Shown piece by piece: positions 24,600 through 37,600 of a stretch of DNA of 64,000 bases. The position numbers and the translations under genes are program-made. The notes below the pieces were generated by a model. That model made no database searches. It was not told the origin of the DNA and saw nothing but the letters and a program-made list of their open reading frames with translations. The DNA comes from Amborella trichopoda (taxonomy: Eukaryota; Streptophyta; Magnoliopsida; Amborellales; Amborellaceae). The stretch lies in contig NW_006496564.1 of assembly GCF_000471905.2 (NCBI RefSeq), positions 682,798-746,797 on the forward strand, given 5' to 3'. The first letter of the stretch is position 1. Every line of letters starts with the position of its first letter.

Positions 24600-24619
24600 N
24601 NNNNNNNNNNNNNNNNNNN
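24600..24619. other. Assembly gap of 20 N
   Basis: The run of N follows CATCTCTCTC and precedes GGCATTTGATGG. True gap length is unknown. Any frame read across it is meaningless. Confidence 0.99.
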
Positions 24620-25423
24620 GGCATTTGATGGATGCTCGACAATGTTTTGGATTTCAGTCTTTGTGAGAAAGCAATACAAAGCTTTGTTTTTGTAAATAAG
24701 GATTGTATACAATGAGACAATTTTCCAATGAGATCATTTACTTTCGATACAAGGAGTCGCAAATACTTATAACCATATGATATTATATCTGATAGCTAAG
24801 ATGGGTCACAAAATTCGAAAAAATTTATTAAAGTTTGAGCTTGATCAATGGAATAAACACATCGATCCAATTTCACATCCAATGGTCACGATTAATTGTG
24901 ACCACCTTATACCAAAGATAAATAATCTCATTGTATATTTTTCCTTGTAAGTAATAGCATGCACGGATTATAATCAAAAGATCTCATTCAAATGATAAAT
25001 TTCAACCTCTAAACAGTGAGTTACACCATGAACAATCATAACAAGGGAAATTGCCGACACCAGATTTCCAGCTTTCCAGGTTACCAAGCATGGGAAATTG
25101 CTGACACCAGATTTCCCATCCAAGTCACAAGCAAGGGTTCCCGGTTTCTAGTTCACCAGTTTTCCATTTCCACCATTTCTGAAACACCTGGTTTCCCAAA
25201 GATTCGTAGAAACTTTTGCATTCCCAATTGCCAAATAAGCAAAAACGATATTGACAATAAGGATTCCTAAGTCACATAGCTATCTTTTGAAAGACGAGCA
25301 AAAACGATATTGACAAAATTAGCCATGCAAAAAAAATTAAATTCAACTTTCCAATTAACTTAGATTTCAATTGGACCAAAAATTAGTGTAATGCTGAAAA
25401 ATTCCATTACAAAAAAAGGAGGC
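24620..25423 (-). other. Region downstream of SRP14, probable 3' UTR in its upper part
   Basis: It lies just after the SRP14 stop in transcript direction. It contains a direct repeat of GGGAAATTGC.GACACCAGAT at 25046 and 25090, about 44 bp apart, and simple A-runs. No clear polyadenylation signal stands out. Confidence 0.4.
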
Positions 25424-25600
25424 CTAGTTTTTTGGTTTTGGAGGGGTCTTCTTGGCCGCAACCTGCTGCTGCAGCTTTTTATCAACCTCAGAAACAGCCT
25501 TCTTCTTGTCCTTCCTCTCCCTCTTCTTGAGGGCATGCATGTGAGCCCTCAACAATGTTGCATATGAGGCCTGAAAGCGCAGGTGATCCTTCGCTGACAA
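25424..25600 (-). CDS. SRP14: SRP14 exon 4 (last coding exon)
   Basis: This 177-nt exon starts LSAKDHLRFQASYATLL, the expected continuation of the central domain, then runs AHMHALKKRERKD into a lysine- and glutamine-rich tail, with TAG at 25426-25424. The acceptor ATTATGTTTCAG follows a T-rich tract. The frame stays open upstream into the intron (MFQ), so a start-to-stop reading would miss the splice. Only the C-terminal half of SRP14 lies here and only the N-terminal half lies at 57.6-58.1 kb. Confidence 0.9.
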   Translation of the reverse strand: MSAKDHLRFQASYATLLRAHMHALKKRERKDKKKAVSEVDKKLQQQVAAKKTPPKPKN

Positions 25601-28600
25601 CTGAAACATAATACAGTTCCAACTCTAAGAATCCACCCACATGATATAAACCATAAAAATAAAACATACAGTGAATGCAAACCTCTATCCCTCGTACTCA
25701 TAAAGGCACAGAAGATCCTTTTCTTTTTTTGGGTCAATAGAGAAGATTCTTTTCTGTAGGTAAACATGGTATCTATTCTCACCCCATGTACACATTTAGA
25801 TAAGGTGTGTTATAGTATGCCATGTGTTTGGGTATATGTGTGAATGGATATTTGTATGAGACCATAATTCAATAAAAAAATACATTTGACAATGTTGCAA
25901 TCACAATGAAAGCAAATCAGAATCCCCAATCTACCCTGTATGGGACACAATGCAATAAGATATAATGCATTTGACATGTTGCAATCACAACGAAAGCACT
26001 TCAAAATCCATAATCTACCCTTTCTTTTTTCAGTTTATTTTCCTTTCAAAGATATTTCCTCACAAATGGTTAGTATAAACTTTCTTCAATATACATATAT
26101 ATTCATTCCTTTCCAAAATGCCAGTAAACTCAAATTGTGTAGAAGACTAGAAACTAAAAGTTGTACATGTGTTGAATAGAAAAAGTGATTTTGATCAGAC
26201 CTGAAACAACATGGAAGTTCAGTTCACATATGCACTTCTTTCAGTCAAAAAATTTAAAATACAAATAAGAACATTTTTGCTACTGAAACCAAGGAATTTA
26301 ACAATGATGAAGTTATTTTTAAATATTAACACAGTCAGGAAACCTTGGTCCTTTCTGAATAACCATGTTACATGCATGAAATGCAAAACCTACATTGGGT
26401 TTAGGCATCTATAGGGCATACAGAAATGATGTTTTACCATGTCGTGTGGGTAGCCTAAATCACTTAGGCCCCATTTGGATACACGAAATTTTAAGGAAGA
26501 GCGCCACTCTCTTTTGTCAACCCACTTAAGGCTGATCAACATCTCAGCTTAGTCCACCACTTTTCACAGGGGAGCTAACTTTTGTAACCCTTCTAGTCTA
26601 CCAAATGTAGCTGAAATGCCCGTAGCACGGAAAAAAACATGTTTTTCCTATGTTACGAATAACTCAAATACAGTTTTCCAGGATTGCACATAAAGGCAAG
26701 CAGGTTTTATAGAGACTTTAAAGAAGTGCAGCACAAGAACTTCCCAGCAGTGTTCGACTGCTCCACCGAGTCCACTCGGACTTGCCCACGTATCCCAGAC
26801 TTGGGTGTCCAGCTTAGGGATCTTCAAAAAAAAATTCAAAAACATTTATAAAAAATTCAAAGAATAAGGAATTTTTTTATGTTTTCTATCATTTTGGCAA
26901 AGATTGGAAAGTATTTTGGTCATGAATACTTATTGTTACATTTTCCCTTCTTTTTTGGATTATTTCTAAAATACCCCCTGTGACATTGATTTTTTTCAAA
27001 ATTCATCTTTCACTACTTTTTTTACCTCATTTTAATGTGTTTTGTTTCATTTTACTTTAAACATATTTTTCCTAATTTTTGGGATTTTTTTTTTTTACTT
27101 TTTTTTTTTTCTGCTACACTACTCAAGCCCAACTCAGGCCAAGTTCCTCGGACTCGGGCAAAGTACTCGGCTCAGACCTGGGCTCAGCACCTGGCCCGAG
27201 TCGCTCTTTCTAACATTGTTTCCCAGGAGGTCACCCATAAAGGCAAGCAGGGTTATTACCTTGAAATGACTAATAGCACATCCAAACAGGGCCTCAATGT
27301 TCAGTTGCTGGTGGTGCAGTTTATCACAAGTGTAAGCATGTTCTTTTTAATGTGTGAAACTTACAAGGTGGCATCTTAATGCTTGTTATTTTGAAGACCT
27401 TCTTTACTTGCCAAGAATAACAAAACAAGGAAAAACACATGGGTGCAAGTTATACGTATTAAGGCTTAGGAGCTTCAAGATCCAAAACTGGGCAGTTGTT
27501 GAAAGTGGATGATGTGAACTAGCACAGTATATATAGTTTAAAATTTTTCTTCTACAATACCGGTTAGAACACTAACATATATCCAAGATTTACAATTAAA
27601 ACTCAAATAAATAAGAAAAAACAAAATTTGGATTCTCAGTTGCTGCTACTTTTCAAAACTTTTTCATTACATAAGCAAAATTACATTAATAGAGTTTGGG
27701 AACAAGAAGAGCACAAGAAAGCAAAAAACAAGGTAGTGTGCCAAAAGATTACATCTAATGGACTTTAATCACCCCACACCAGGTCTCCTCCACCAACAGT
27801 GCACAAGATCTTGGTCTTTCTTGAATCTCAGCAAATGGGAAGCTTGGCTAAACTATCTAGACAAAATATGAGAGCATGTGTGCTAGGTTGGGCCTCTCTT
27901 ATTTCTTCTATGTGGGATGTGCCCCCTTTCTTACTAACCACCTAGAGGTTTGCCCCCTTTTAAGACTTAGAGAGTATGAGAGAAAGGGAAGGGTAGAGAG
28001 AGGGTGGCACTGGCATCCCACCTTTGAGGAAGAGAGAGAAAGAGAGAGAGAGCTCTAGGTTAGGGTGTAAGGTTTTGAACCCCAATAAGATATATTATAT
28101 TAGTGAGGCTAGGGCTTGGGATTTAGGAATTAGCCATCTTTATGGAGAATCAACCTAGACCGTTGGTCAAAGGTGACCTTTGGGGTGAGAAATCTTAGTA
28201 ACCCTTAGATCAGCCATCATGATCTAATGATCTAATGGAAGGTACTAGAACCTTACCCCTCAGCTTCCTTAACCTAATCCCACCAAAATCCCTTTTTATG
28301 GAAAATGTCGTATAATTTAAAATTAGTGTCATATGATTATCAATCAAGAGTGATACTTTCCTCTTTCTAAGACAATCAACCAAATCTCAACACATCATCT
28401 AGATGGCTTCCTCAACTAACCATCATGTGTCATTGGAGAGAAAAGGGAAAGAGTGGGACATCCCACTCATGGATGACACAAGTGGGCCCCATGTCCCACA
28501 TAAGTGGGCCTAATGTGGTGGGCACCATTAACTCTTTGGCCCCACAATTTTAATTAAAATTTACAATTAATAAATTGATTTTGAGAAAATCAAGAATACT

Positions 28601-31600
28601 TTTTTGTTCTCTCTAGATACTTATATACCTAAAAATCCAATTTTGGCTAATTTAAAAATCAATTTTGATCAAATTAAATACCTAGAGCCTTTTAAAGATT
28701 CATATTAATATTTTAATAATATTTAGCACAATTGATTATTTTAAAATTATTTTGATGGGAATCAAATCCAGCTTCATTAAGGAAAATGATAATGTACTGT
28801 GGCACTCCATCTCTACTGGTGACTATGTCCCACACTCACTTTCTCAAACTAACCCAACAATTCCCATGACCCACAGTCCATCATTGGAGTTCATGATTGG
28901 ACTACCAACGCCAGCCAATAGATGATAAGAACACAATCCTAGTCTATGGATTACAGGTTCCCCTAAGGACAAGCCTAGGTCACACAAACCCTTGCACACT
29001 TATTGCAATTGGTACATGGGGGCTATATCTCGCAGATGCACATGCAACACCCTCAATGGTGTCTACTTCCCAATATGGCCATCATATGTACATGTCGTGC
29101 AATGGTCATGATGAGGATTTGGCCCTTGTCCCTTTAGGCCTACCAATCGCACCCAAGGGTCACTAAGTTCCTTGGCCAACTACCCGAGGATCTCTCCGAC
29201 CTCATCAAGGGCTAACCTTGCTAATCCTTCTCGGTTATGTTTTATGCCCAAGCCTACAGGGTTTTAAAACTCAACTCGGCCTAGCTCGTCACGCCTAGTC
29301 TGAGTCTTGGCATCAATGTTGCCAATTTCAGCCCCTCCGAACCATACCCCCACTGGAGTTGTTATTCCACTATTAAAAAATTTCATTATAGGGGAATGAT
29401 TTCCTGCAACGGTTGTATAGTAATATACTAAAACAATCTTCAAAGACCATGTTAGTGCCATTTGTTTGACCCCAACTTTTAAATATAGACTCTTTTCATT
29501 CTAATGAAGAATCACAAAAAACAAAATTTGGAAACACACCCTAGAAAGTATTTTAGCCTAATTAACATAAGCCTTCCATTTTGTTAAGATGCTTAGATCT
29601 AGGCTTTAGAAGGATTCCTTCCCTTTTCAAAATATTTAAATAGCTTTGTTATCATTAGATGAATAATATTGAAAAATAAAACAAATAGTTCAAGTTCGTA
29701 AAGGCCAAGATCTTGAAATTCATCAAATGAATGGTCTAGATTCATTGTTAGAAGGGACTCATTTTAACCATATCTAGGATGCAAATTGAATTTTTGTTGT
29801 TTGGAAATTGATTGTTGCGATGACGAGAGGGCACATGAAATTTTTGGGATCATACAAATGCTACAAACATGGTTTTCCAGCAGTGTGGTTTAATTATATT
29901 ACTATACAACCGTTACATAAAATCATTCCCCTTCATTATATGCTCTCGTAAGGCCTTAAAATGGCCACACAATCCCAACAATTGTATGTCCATGACCCCA
30001 TGAGTAACAGATGTGATGGAAAAAGTGGTGATTTTGCAACTCAATACTACTTTTACATTTTATTGACAACAAATTCACTCAAACAAGAAAAGGATGCAAG
30101 TATCTAAACCCATAAGAATCAAACACATAACTAATGATACTTCCAAGGGTAATAGGGATTCCTAACCACAAGATGCAACAATATATCAAGAAGAACCTTA
30201 GTTGGAGACATTGTGAGGCAGCACGCATCATGCCATAAGAGATCAAGAATAGTCTCAGACCAAATAACAAGTAGATCATATATCTCATGACATAATTTTG
30301 AGTGAAATTAAAGATTAGTCTGACAATTCACAAACTACCGAAATGGTGACAATAAAGGTAGAGGACATAGCCCAGTGGTGGATCTTCCACTCTTTCCAAC
30401 ACTATCTACTTCATCAAACATGGATAACCAATGAAACCATAGGGCCATGGTTTTCCACCTCAGATTACATAAGGAGAACCTCTGACATACAAGCCAGTAT
30501 TTTAGGGAATATCCGAATATCCCCATCAAAGAAGAAAAGGTACTTTACCCTACACCGAGTTGTAGAATCAATCTTTACAAAAAGAGTTGAGGAATCTCTC
30601 CTTTAAAGGTAGCTCTCACCACAATAGTAAAAAGAAATATTATTACTTAACTTCATTGATTTGGCCATAGGCCTGCATGGGCATTTAAGGATGTTTGAAT
30701 CACTCTTTATTTGACAAAGTTTGGGACTCGAGCAATCTCTACTTCCCTAAACTTCTGAATCTTCTGGATTCTAACAAAATTAGGTAATTAGTTCATTTAA
30801 ATTTTTGGGAAACTAGAACCTTACAAAACTTGGAAAGAATATGTCTAGACACATGAACAAAAGTAGTAAACTACACAACTGCAAATCAGAGCAAGAAGAC
30901 TCCAAAGTTTCTAACCCATAGAACTCACAATCTTCTAAGAAAATTTATCTTTCTAGAAGGCTGCCTCGACTCCCTCCTTTTGGCTTTCTAATAATCAATA
31001 AAGAGAGAAAGAAACATAACACACCAAGTAAAATTTGTCACTGAATTTTCAAATAAGCTTTCAACTAAAATCTGGAGCCCAAAATATCCGAATAACAGAA
31101 AATCCATTCAGATAAATATCGTCGATCTCAAAGAAATCATTGATGTAAGCTTAGGATCACCTTGAATGGACATCTTGGCAAGAAGTTTATGCCTTCATGA
31201 AGCGTTATGCATCATTGTCCTCCGATTCGGACAAAACTTGTCCTCAAGGTTTCAAGTGAACTTGGATGGATCCCACTTCAATCATGTGTTTCCTTCAATC
31301 CTTTCCGGTTTGGTGCACACTGCTTAACAGCTTAGATAGTACCTCATTTGATAAGCACATTAACTCTTTTGAGAACATCGTGAGAAAAGGATCATTTACA
31401 TGTGGATCAAGAATCAAGGCAAACACACCCAATTTACTCATTTCTTCAATTTTGATGCCTATGCACATGCACCATGTCTTGTCTTTCTTAGAGGTGAGGT
31501 GGGCGCACTACAAACATGCCCAATTTAATCGTTTCTTCAATTTTGATGTCTAAGCACATGCACCATGTTTTGTCTTTCTTAGAGGTGAGGAGGGCTCACT

Positions 31601-34600
31601 GTGAATGTCTAATTTAATCATTTCTTCAATTTGGATGTCTATGCACATGCCCCACGTCATTTTTTTTAGAGATGAGGATGGAAGGTACTGTTCATACTCC
31701 AACAAACAAATCCCTTGGCCATCAGTTCTTCGACTCAAAACCCATGGATGCTTTGCAGGACTCATGAGGTAGACAAAAAGGTTAAGAAGAGTAGCTCCAG
31801 GATGGGGCAAGTTGTCAATTGGACCAAATCTAACCTCTGAGGAATACTCATCTTCAGCCAGCAACTAGTTGGGATTGACATGTCTTCCAACAAACACTTT
31901 AATTACCTTGTTCTCTTGACATTCTTCCAAAAAAGACTTAAAACAGTCAAAGTGTTGGCTAGCTTAGATATCTTTGTCTCGTTGGGAGGCTCTGTCTCTC
32001 TTACAGGTTTCAGAAGTATGTTGTTACTCTTGACTTATTCTTGACTCGAAAGAGTAGGCGTTGGCCTCGCATCATGCTCAACCTTGTTATTTAACAACCA
32101 TCACTACTTGAACATGATATAGCTGATGGTCATAAGATGGAAATCGCACCAAACCTGATCTCAGTATCAATTGCTTATTCAAAATGCAACAAGACATCAG
32201 GTGGTAATGGGAATGGGTGGTCTCATTCACCCAGGCAAACTTATATGGTTATGGGTACCTCTCAATCTTTAAATCAACTCATCAACCAGCCCTTGAGAGG
32301 CAATACTCATAATGCTTCCCCCATCAATAATGAGGTTGCATATTCTTCATTCCGACTTAGCTAATATCTTAAAAATAATAATTTTTCTGCAATCCCTGGC
32401 TCATCTTTCTAAAGAGAGAGCAAAAGTTGGAGAACAAAGACTTCACGTCATAGACCATAGCTTATGGAATCCCTCACCCATGTCGCGATTCGGCTTCTTA
32501 ATCCCAATTCCTCGATTTTGTCAAGTTCACGGAACCCGTTTCCTTGAAGTCATGAATCTAGATTTCACTTTTTTGAATCTTGATTCTAACATTTATATAG
32601 TCTAGATTCCATATTTGTGGAAACTCGATTCCATATTTTTCTAATCTTGGTTTGATTGTTGTGGAATCCAGACTCTACAACAGTCTAGTTTTTATTAGAT
32701 GCAATTTTTGTATTGTCTTCTAATGTTAAAATCTCTATCACCATCTCTCCACGACGTTTAGATTTTTACCACTTGTTCCACAAACACTACAACACAATGA
32801 AAATGTAAACAAAAGAATATTGTTTTATTTTCTCTCTCATTAAATCTGCTCACTTCCAGTTCATCACGTCAAGTAAACAGTATACTTAACACAATTCAAT
32901 AGTGCTAAACTTGGTAGCTATTTTTCAAAGATAATTGGGAAAGAGATTTGGGTTTGATTAAGATTACATTTTTACTAGTGGTAAAACTGACGGCTATTTT
33001 TACATATTATAGGGAAAGAAATTTGGGTTCGATTTGGATTACAAAGCAAAGCAACACGATGACAAACAAATCCCTATTTTCAACTATAAATGTGAAATCA
33101 AAATCTCAATTTCAAGAGTACATACGATAATATTTGTATATTCTATAAACAACATCACAAATTCCCTAGTGGACAATAGGTGTTTGTTATTTGTACTTAC
33201 CCCAAAGAATGGGTGTTTGTTAATTACACCCACTCGACCTTAATTATGACACTGTGATGAAGGCTCAATTTATCGATTTTGATACCAGGGGAACCCTTGT
33301 TCAAGTCTTTATGACCTTTGAGGATCTCAATTGCAATATTAGGGGAAACATAGCTAATAAAATTCAATACATCAATCCCAATACTATACTAAGGGATTCT
33401 TGCATGAGATTACTCTAGAACCATGAACCTTTTGTCCTATGAAACAAATTTCCTTATGATTTTTGATGAAGTTCTAAGTTGTTGGGTGCGCGATCCCATA
33501 GATGTAGGAATCTCGATTCCAATTGGCTCCAAACTCAAGCTCATAGAGGCAGGAATCAAGATTCCACGAGTTTCCAAACTGGTAGGAATCTTGATTCCAA
33601 TTGGTTTGAAACTCGATCCAAAGAGGTAGGAATCTCAATTCCATTTGGTTTGAAACTCAATTCCAAATAGGTAGGAATCTCGATTCCATTTGAGTCAAAA
33701 CTCGATTTTGCAACAAGAATCTTCCATTCACCCGTGGTTGTACGACTTCGATTCCTAAATCGATTTGGAATCTCAGGTGTTTCCAACAACTATGTCAGAG
33801 ACTCATGATACGACTATCTTCTAAGTGATCATCCTTGTCTTTGGATGTACCATCTGCCAAGTCTAAAGCATTGGTTAGACAATGAAAGACAGCATGACTC
33901 AATCCCCACACTTAAAACAACTAGTTAGGTTATACTCTCTTTGATGTGGTTACTTAACATGTCTTGTCCCTCAAAAGTGATAGGCAATATTTGCTTGGTC
34001 GTGCGCAGGATAGGGACTGGGTTGAATTTGAAGAGCTCTCAAGTCATGAACGAGTTGGTCTGCATTTAAAGCACCTTAAAAAAATGGCACCTATATGGTA
34101 TTGGTTTCCCTAGAAGTTTAGATCGAAAGAGTTGGGTAGAGCCAATTATAGCTTTGAGAGGAGGAAAGAGAATAATTGATAAACTCATTTTGCAACCTAT
34201 TCTTGGCTTTTCTTTCATTTCCATTGGGATAGGCTGCTGATTATAAGTTGAGTCATTTTATCAAACAAGGCATTGAAGACTCGATTCTTGCGATTCATTT
34301 GGTCCCTTAGTTGGAAAGAAAGCTCATCTTTATGTTTTTGGGGATATTGGAGCCATGGTCTAACCATTTTGGTTGAGATGGCTAAACTCTATGCAAGCTA
34401 CTAAGAAACCACTTGCTCCAATACCAAAACTGCTGCGGGACCAAGGGGATTTGGCTCCTCCATGAGTGTAACATACACGGAGGGATTAAAAAGAGGGTAG
34501 GGTTACTTTGAGGTAAACTATGGAGAGAAAGGTTAGGATTTTGGTTTGATTTGGCTTTTAGGTTTGACAACGATGGGAATATGTTAAGGTTCTAGAATTG

Positions 34601-37600
34601 GACAAGGACTTCTAAAAAACATAAGAAGATGATTTGAGGCAAGAGAAAGGTAGAGGAATCAGGGTTAAAAGAAATGATTGTGTGTGCAGCAGGGGGGTGA
34701 GGGGGGGGCGGCTTCGGTAGGTGGATATTTCTTTCTTCTTCTTCTTCTTCTTTTTTTTTTTGGTTTTTGTTGTGGGGGGGTCGGACAATGTTCAGGTTTG
34801 AAACTTTGAATTAAAGGTTTTAATGGAGGTGAATCTTGCTTGAAATTTGCAGGTTCATCAAGGGAGATGGCCGGGTATAAAGAGAATGAGGTGCGATTAG
34901 GACCAAATTAGCTTTGGACTTTGGAGGGCACAGGGATATTGGTGATGCATTACATCAGGAGGCAGATTATGCAACTAGGGCTTGGGAATGGTCAATTTGA
35001 TGGGGTAGATGTAGGGTGATGAATTTGACTGAGGGAATCATGGATGAAGCTCCACACAAAAGGAAGAGAAGAAGATCAAATGCTTATATGGGGAGAACCT
35101 CCAAGCCGCATTGTAGAGTTTTGAGGAACATCTCAACCAAGAGAAACAAAGAGGTGCTAACAATTCAGGGCAGACTCTTCCAAACCTAGGTTCATGTTGT
35201 AAACTAACTCTGCAAAGAAAGAATTTAGGAATCTCCCACTCTATAAGGTTGCATCTCAGCGCATGTATTACTCTACTTCATCGATTTGGCCATAGGCCCA
35301 CATACGTATTTAAAAAGTTTGAATCCCTCTTATTTGTCTCAGCTTGGAAATCAAGGTATCTCTACTTTTCTAAACTTCCTAATCTTCCAGGTTCTTTCAA
35401 AATTTTGTTCTTTTACAGTTTTAGGAATCCAAACCCTAATAAAACATGCAAAGAAACTTTTTAGACTCTTGAACAAAATATGGAAACTAAATTAAGTTGC
35501 AAACAAAAAGGAAACACGTGATTAAAAATTGTAAGACTCTCAACATTGAATATGTGGAGTCCACAATCTTTATGTTTCCTGTCTTAAGGTTTCCATGACT
35601 CATTAACTGAAAGAATGGAAACTAACACACGAAGCAAAATTCGTCACTACTTTTTCCAGCATACCACAGTTTGAAGCCCAGAACATCCAAATTTTTTTGA
35701 TAAAGTTCACTTATATTGCATGAAAAAGGGGTACATCATGGGGGAGACCCTGGCAGGGGTCCCCAAAAAACCCCTCAAGAGGGGGAAACAAAGGTATTCA
35801 ACAAAAAGGGAAACGAAAGTAAGAGGGGAAACAAAGGTATACAGTAAAAGGGAAATAAAAGTAAGAAGAGAAACAATTAGGGAACAGAATTTTGACGAGC
35901 TCACTCCTTAGCCAAATAGTCAGCATCAGAGTTGGCTTTCATGTAGACATGGATCCAGACCTCAATTAATATGAGCAATCACGTTGATGATGTGGTCCAA
36001 CCTCCATGGACAAGGAGAGGCTTTGGAGGCCAAATCTATAGTGTTTTGGGAATCATCTTCCACAATTAAGTCGGAACTCCAACAAAGGTCAAACTTGCGA
36101 AGGCCCTCCAAGAAGGCTAGAGCTTCAGCAAGAGTTGTGTTCGAGAAAATATGTTTCTTAAATATTTGGAAAATGGGCCCCATTGTAGTTTATTTATTTT
36201 CATTTTCTACCCCACTTAAAATGTATTTTTATAAGGGACTAGTGCTTTTTGTAGACAATAAGAAAGTCCCATGTGAAGAGAGGAACAAGTAGTCATTGTG
36301 AGACAACACTAGTCCATTCTCTCTCTACATGTGTCTCTCTCTAATTTCTCTTTGTGGCTATATATGGGAAATGGTTTTAGAAGGCCAAGCTACCGAGCAC
36401 GAGCTCTCGCTCTCACTGAAACCTCTTTCTCTCTCTTAGGCTTCCTTGTAAGCTGGGTGCAAAGAACGTGCCTCTCATTTCTATGAGAGCCTCCAATGTC
36501 ATAGGGATAAATCTCATAACTGTGCTGCATCTCGCAGAAGTTTTTCTCTCTCCAGATTATTTACTAACAACTGTTTTGCAACAATCTTGTCTTCCTTTGT
36601 GTAATAAATTGCTGGAAAACTCATTCTCAACATGATTCTCTCTCTAGAAAAGCTACAAAATTGTGCCTACAAATCCATACGAATTTGAGGAGTTGGTTCC
36701 AACTTTTCTCTTCGTATTTTGCATCTGAAAATAGTACTTGAAGGTTGAAAAAAATTATATAAGCAAAGGAAAATTATTGGGCACCATTTTATTTTGTTGA
36801 AATGATTTAGATGGGTTTTTTATGAGCATATGATTGCTGGAAATTATATTGGGGTTTACTTGAAAGAGTTTTACAATAGTTGCAATTGATTTTGGACTTT
36901 GATTCTTTTGTGGAAAACAAAGTTAGCGACCTTGTACATCCTCTTGAGTCCCAAAGAAATTTACAACAATTTTTTGTGCGTGTTTTGATAAGAGAGTTGC
37001 ATGCCATATATTTGTTAAAATTTCTGGTTGAGTTCAAAACCCTAACTCTATTTACTTTTGAAAACCAAAAGATCCGCTGTATTTAGGCCAACAATCTAAC
37101 ATTCCCCCACATTTCAAAATATTTGTAAAACCATCATACAAATTTTTACTAGCTATATAGAAGTTACTTCAGCTGTACATCCTCATACAACAAATCCATC
37201 TACACATATGATCCATCCACTCAATAGCATCAACCACACACATTCCCACGCTCATCAATTGTCGTGACGTATTGCGTGATCATCAACCATATTATGAACT
37301 TCACCTATATGCTTTTAGATTAGTGGATTTTCTCTCTCTTGCTAGTGTCCTCCGAAAAGCATCGGACACTCACACCGTGAAACTACATCGCCAAAGAAGC
37401 TTCTGTCACCTGAAAAGGTGAATAACCATCAACACAATGAATCATGCCATGATCCCATAAGGATCCTCAAACTATCCAAACTAGCCATCGCTAAGTGGAA
37501 AACGGTGTCTATAAGACATACCAACTGGAAGTCATGCTCAGTGAGTCATGCCAAATACAACTGTCCAGTTTAGCCATCACAATGCGGATCACAGAGTCAA

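Larger units (their letters stand above)
29986..35685 (-). mobile_element. Decayed Ty3/gypsy element, minus strand, pol mostly deleted
   Basis: Minus-strand order: 5' LTR 35685-34431, PBS-like site 34426-34415, gag 34390-33850, a foreign-looking 1.4-kb stretch, protease 32360-32100, the start of RT (31870-31700), a triplicated ~90-bp repeat, a short C-terminal Pol remnant (31260-31140) and the 3' LTR (31086 down to about 29986). The two LTRs match in order over at least 500 bp, including GATTTGGCCATAGGCC. TSD cannot be checked because the left end abuts the copia solo LTR. Confidence 0.65.

Noticed and set aside
24521..24712. 63-codon frame across the gap
   Set aside because: It runs through 20 unknown bases and has no recognisable content.
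36139..36183. Apparent inverted LINE duplication next to both copia LTRs
   Set aside because: The shared ~31 bases begin with TGTTTC and end at the same distance in both copies, so they are the LTR terminus itself, not LINE sequence.
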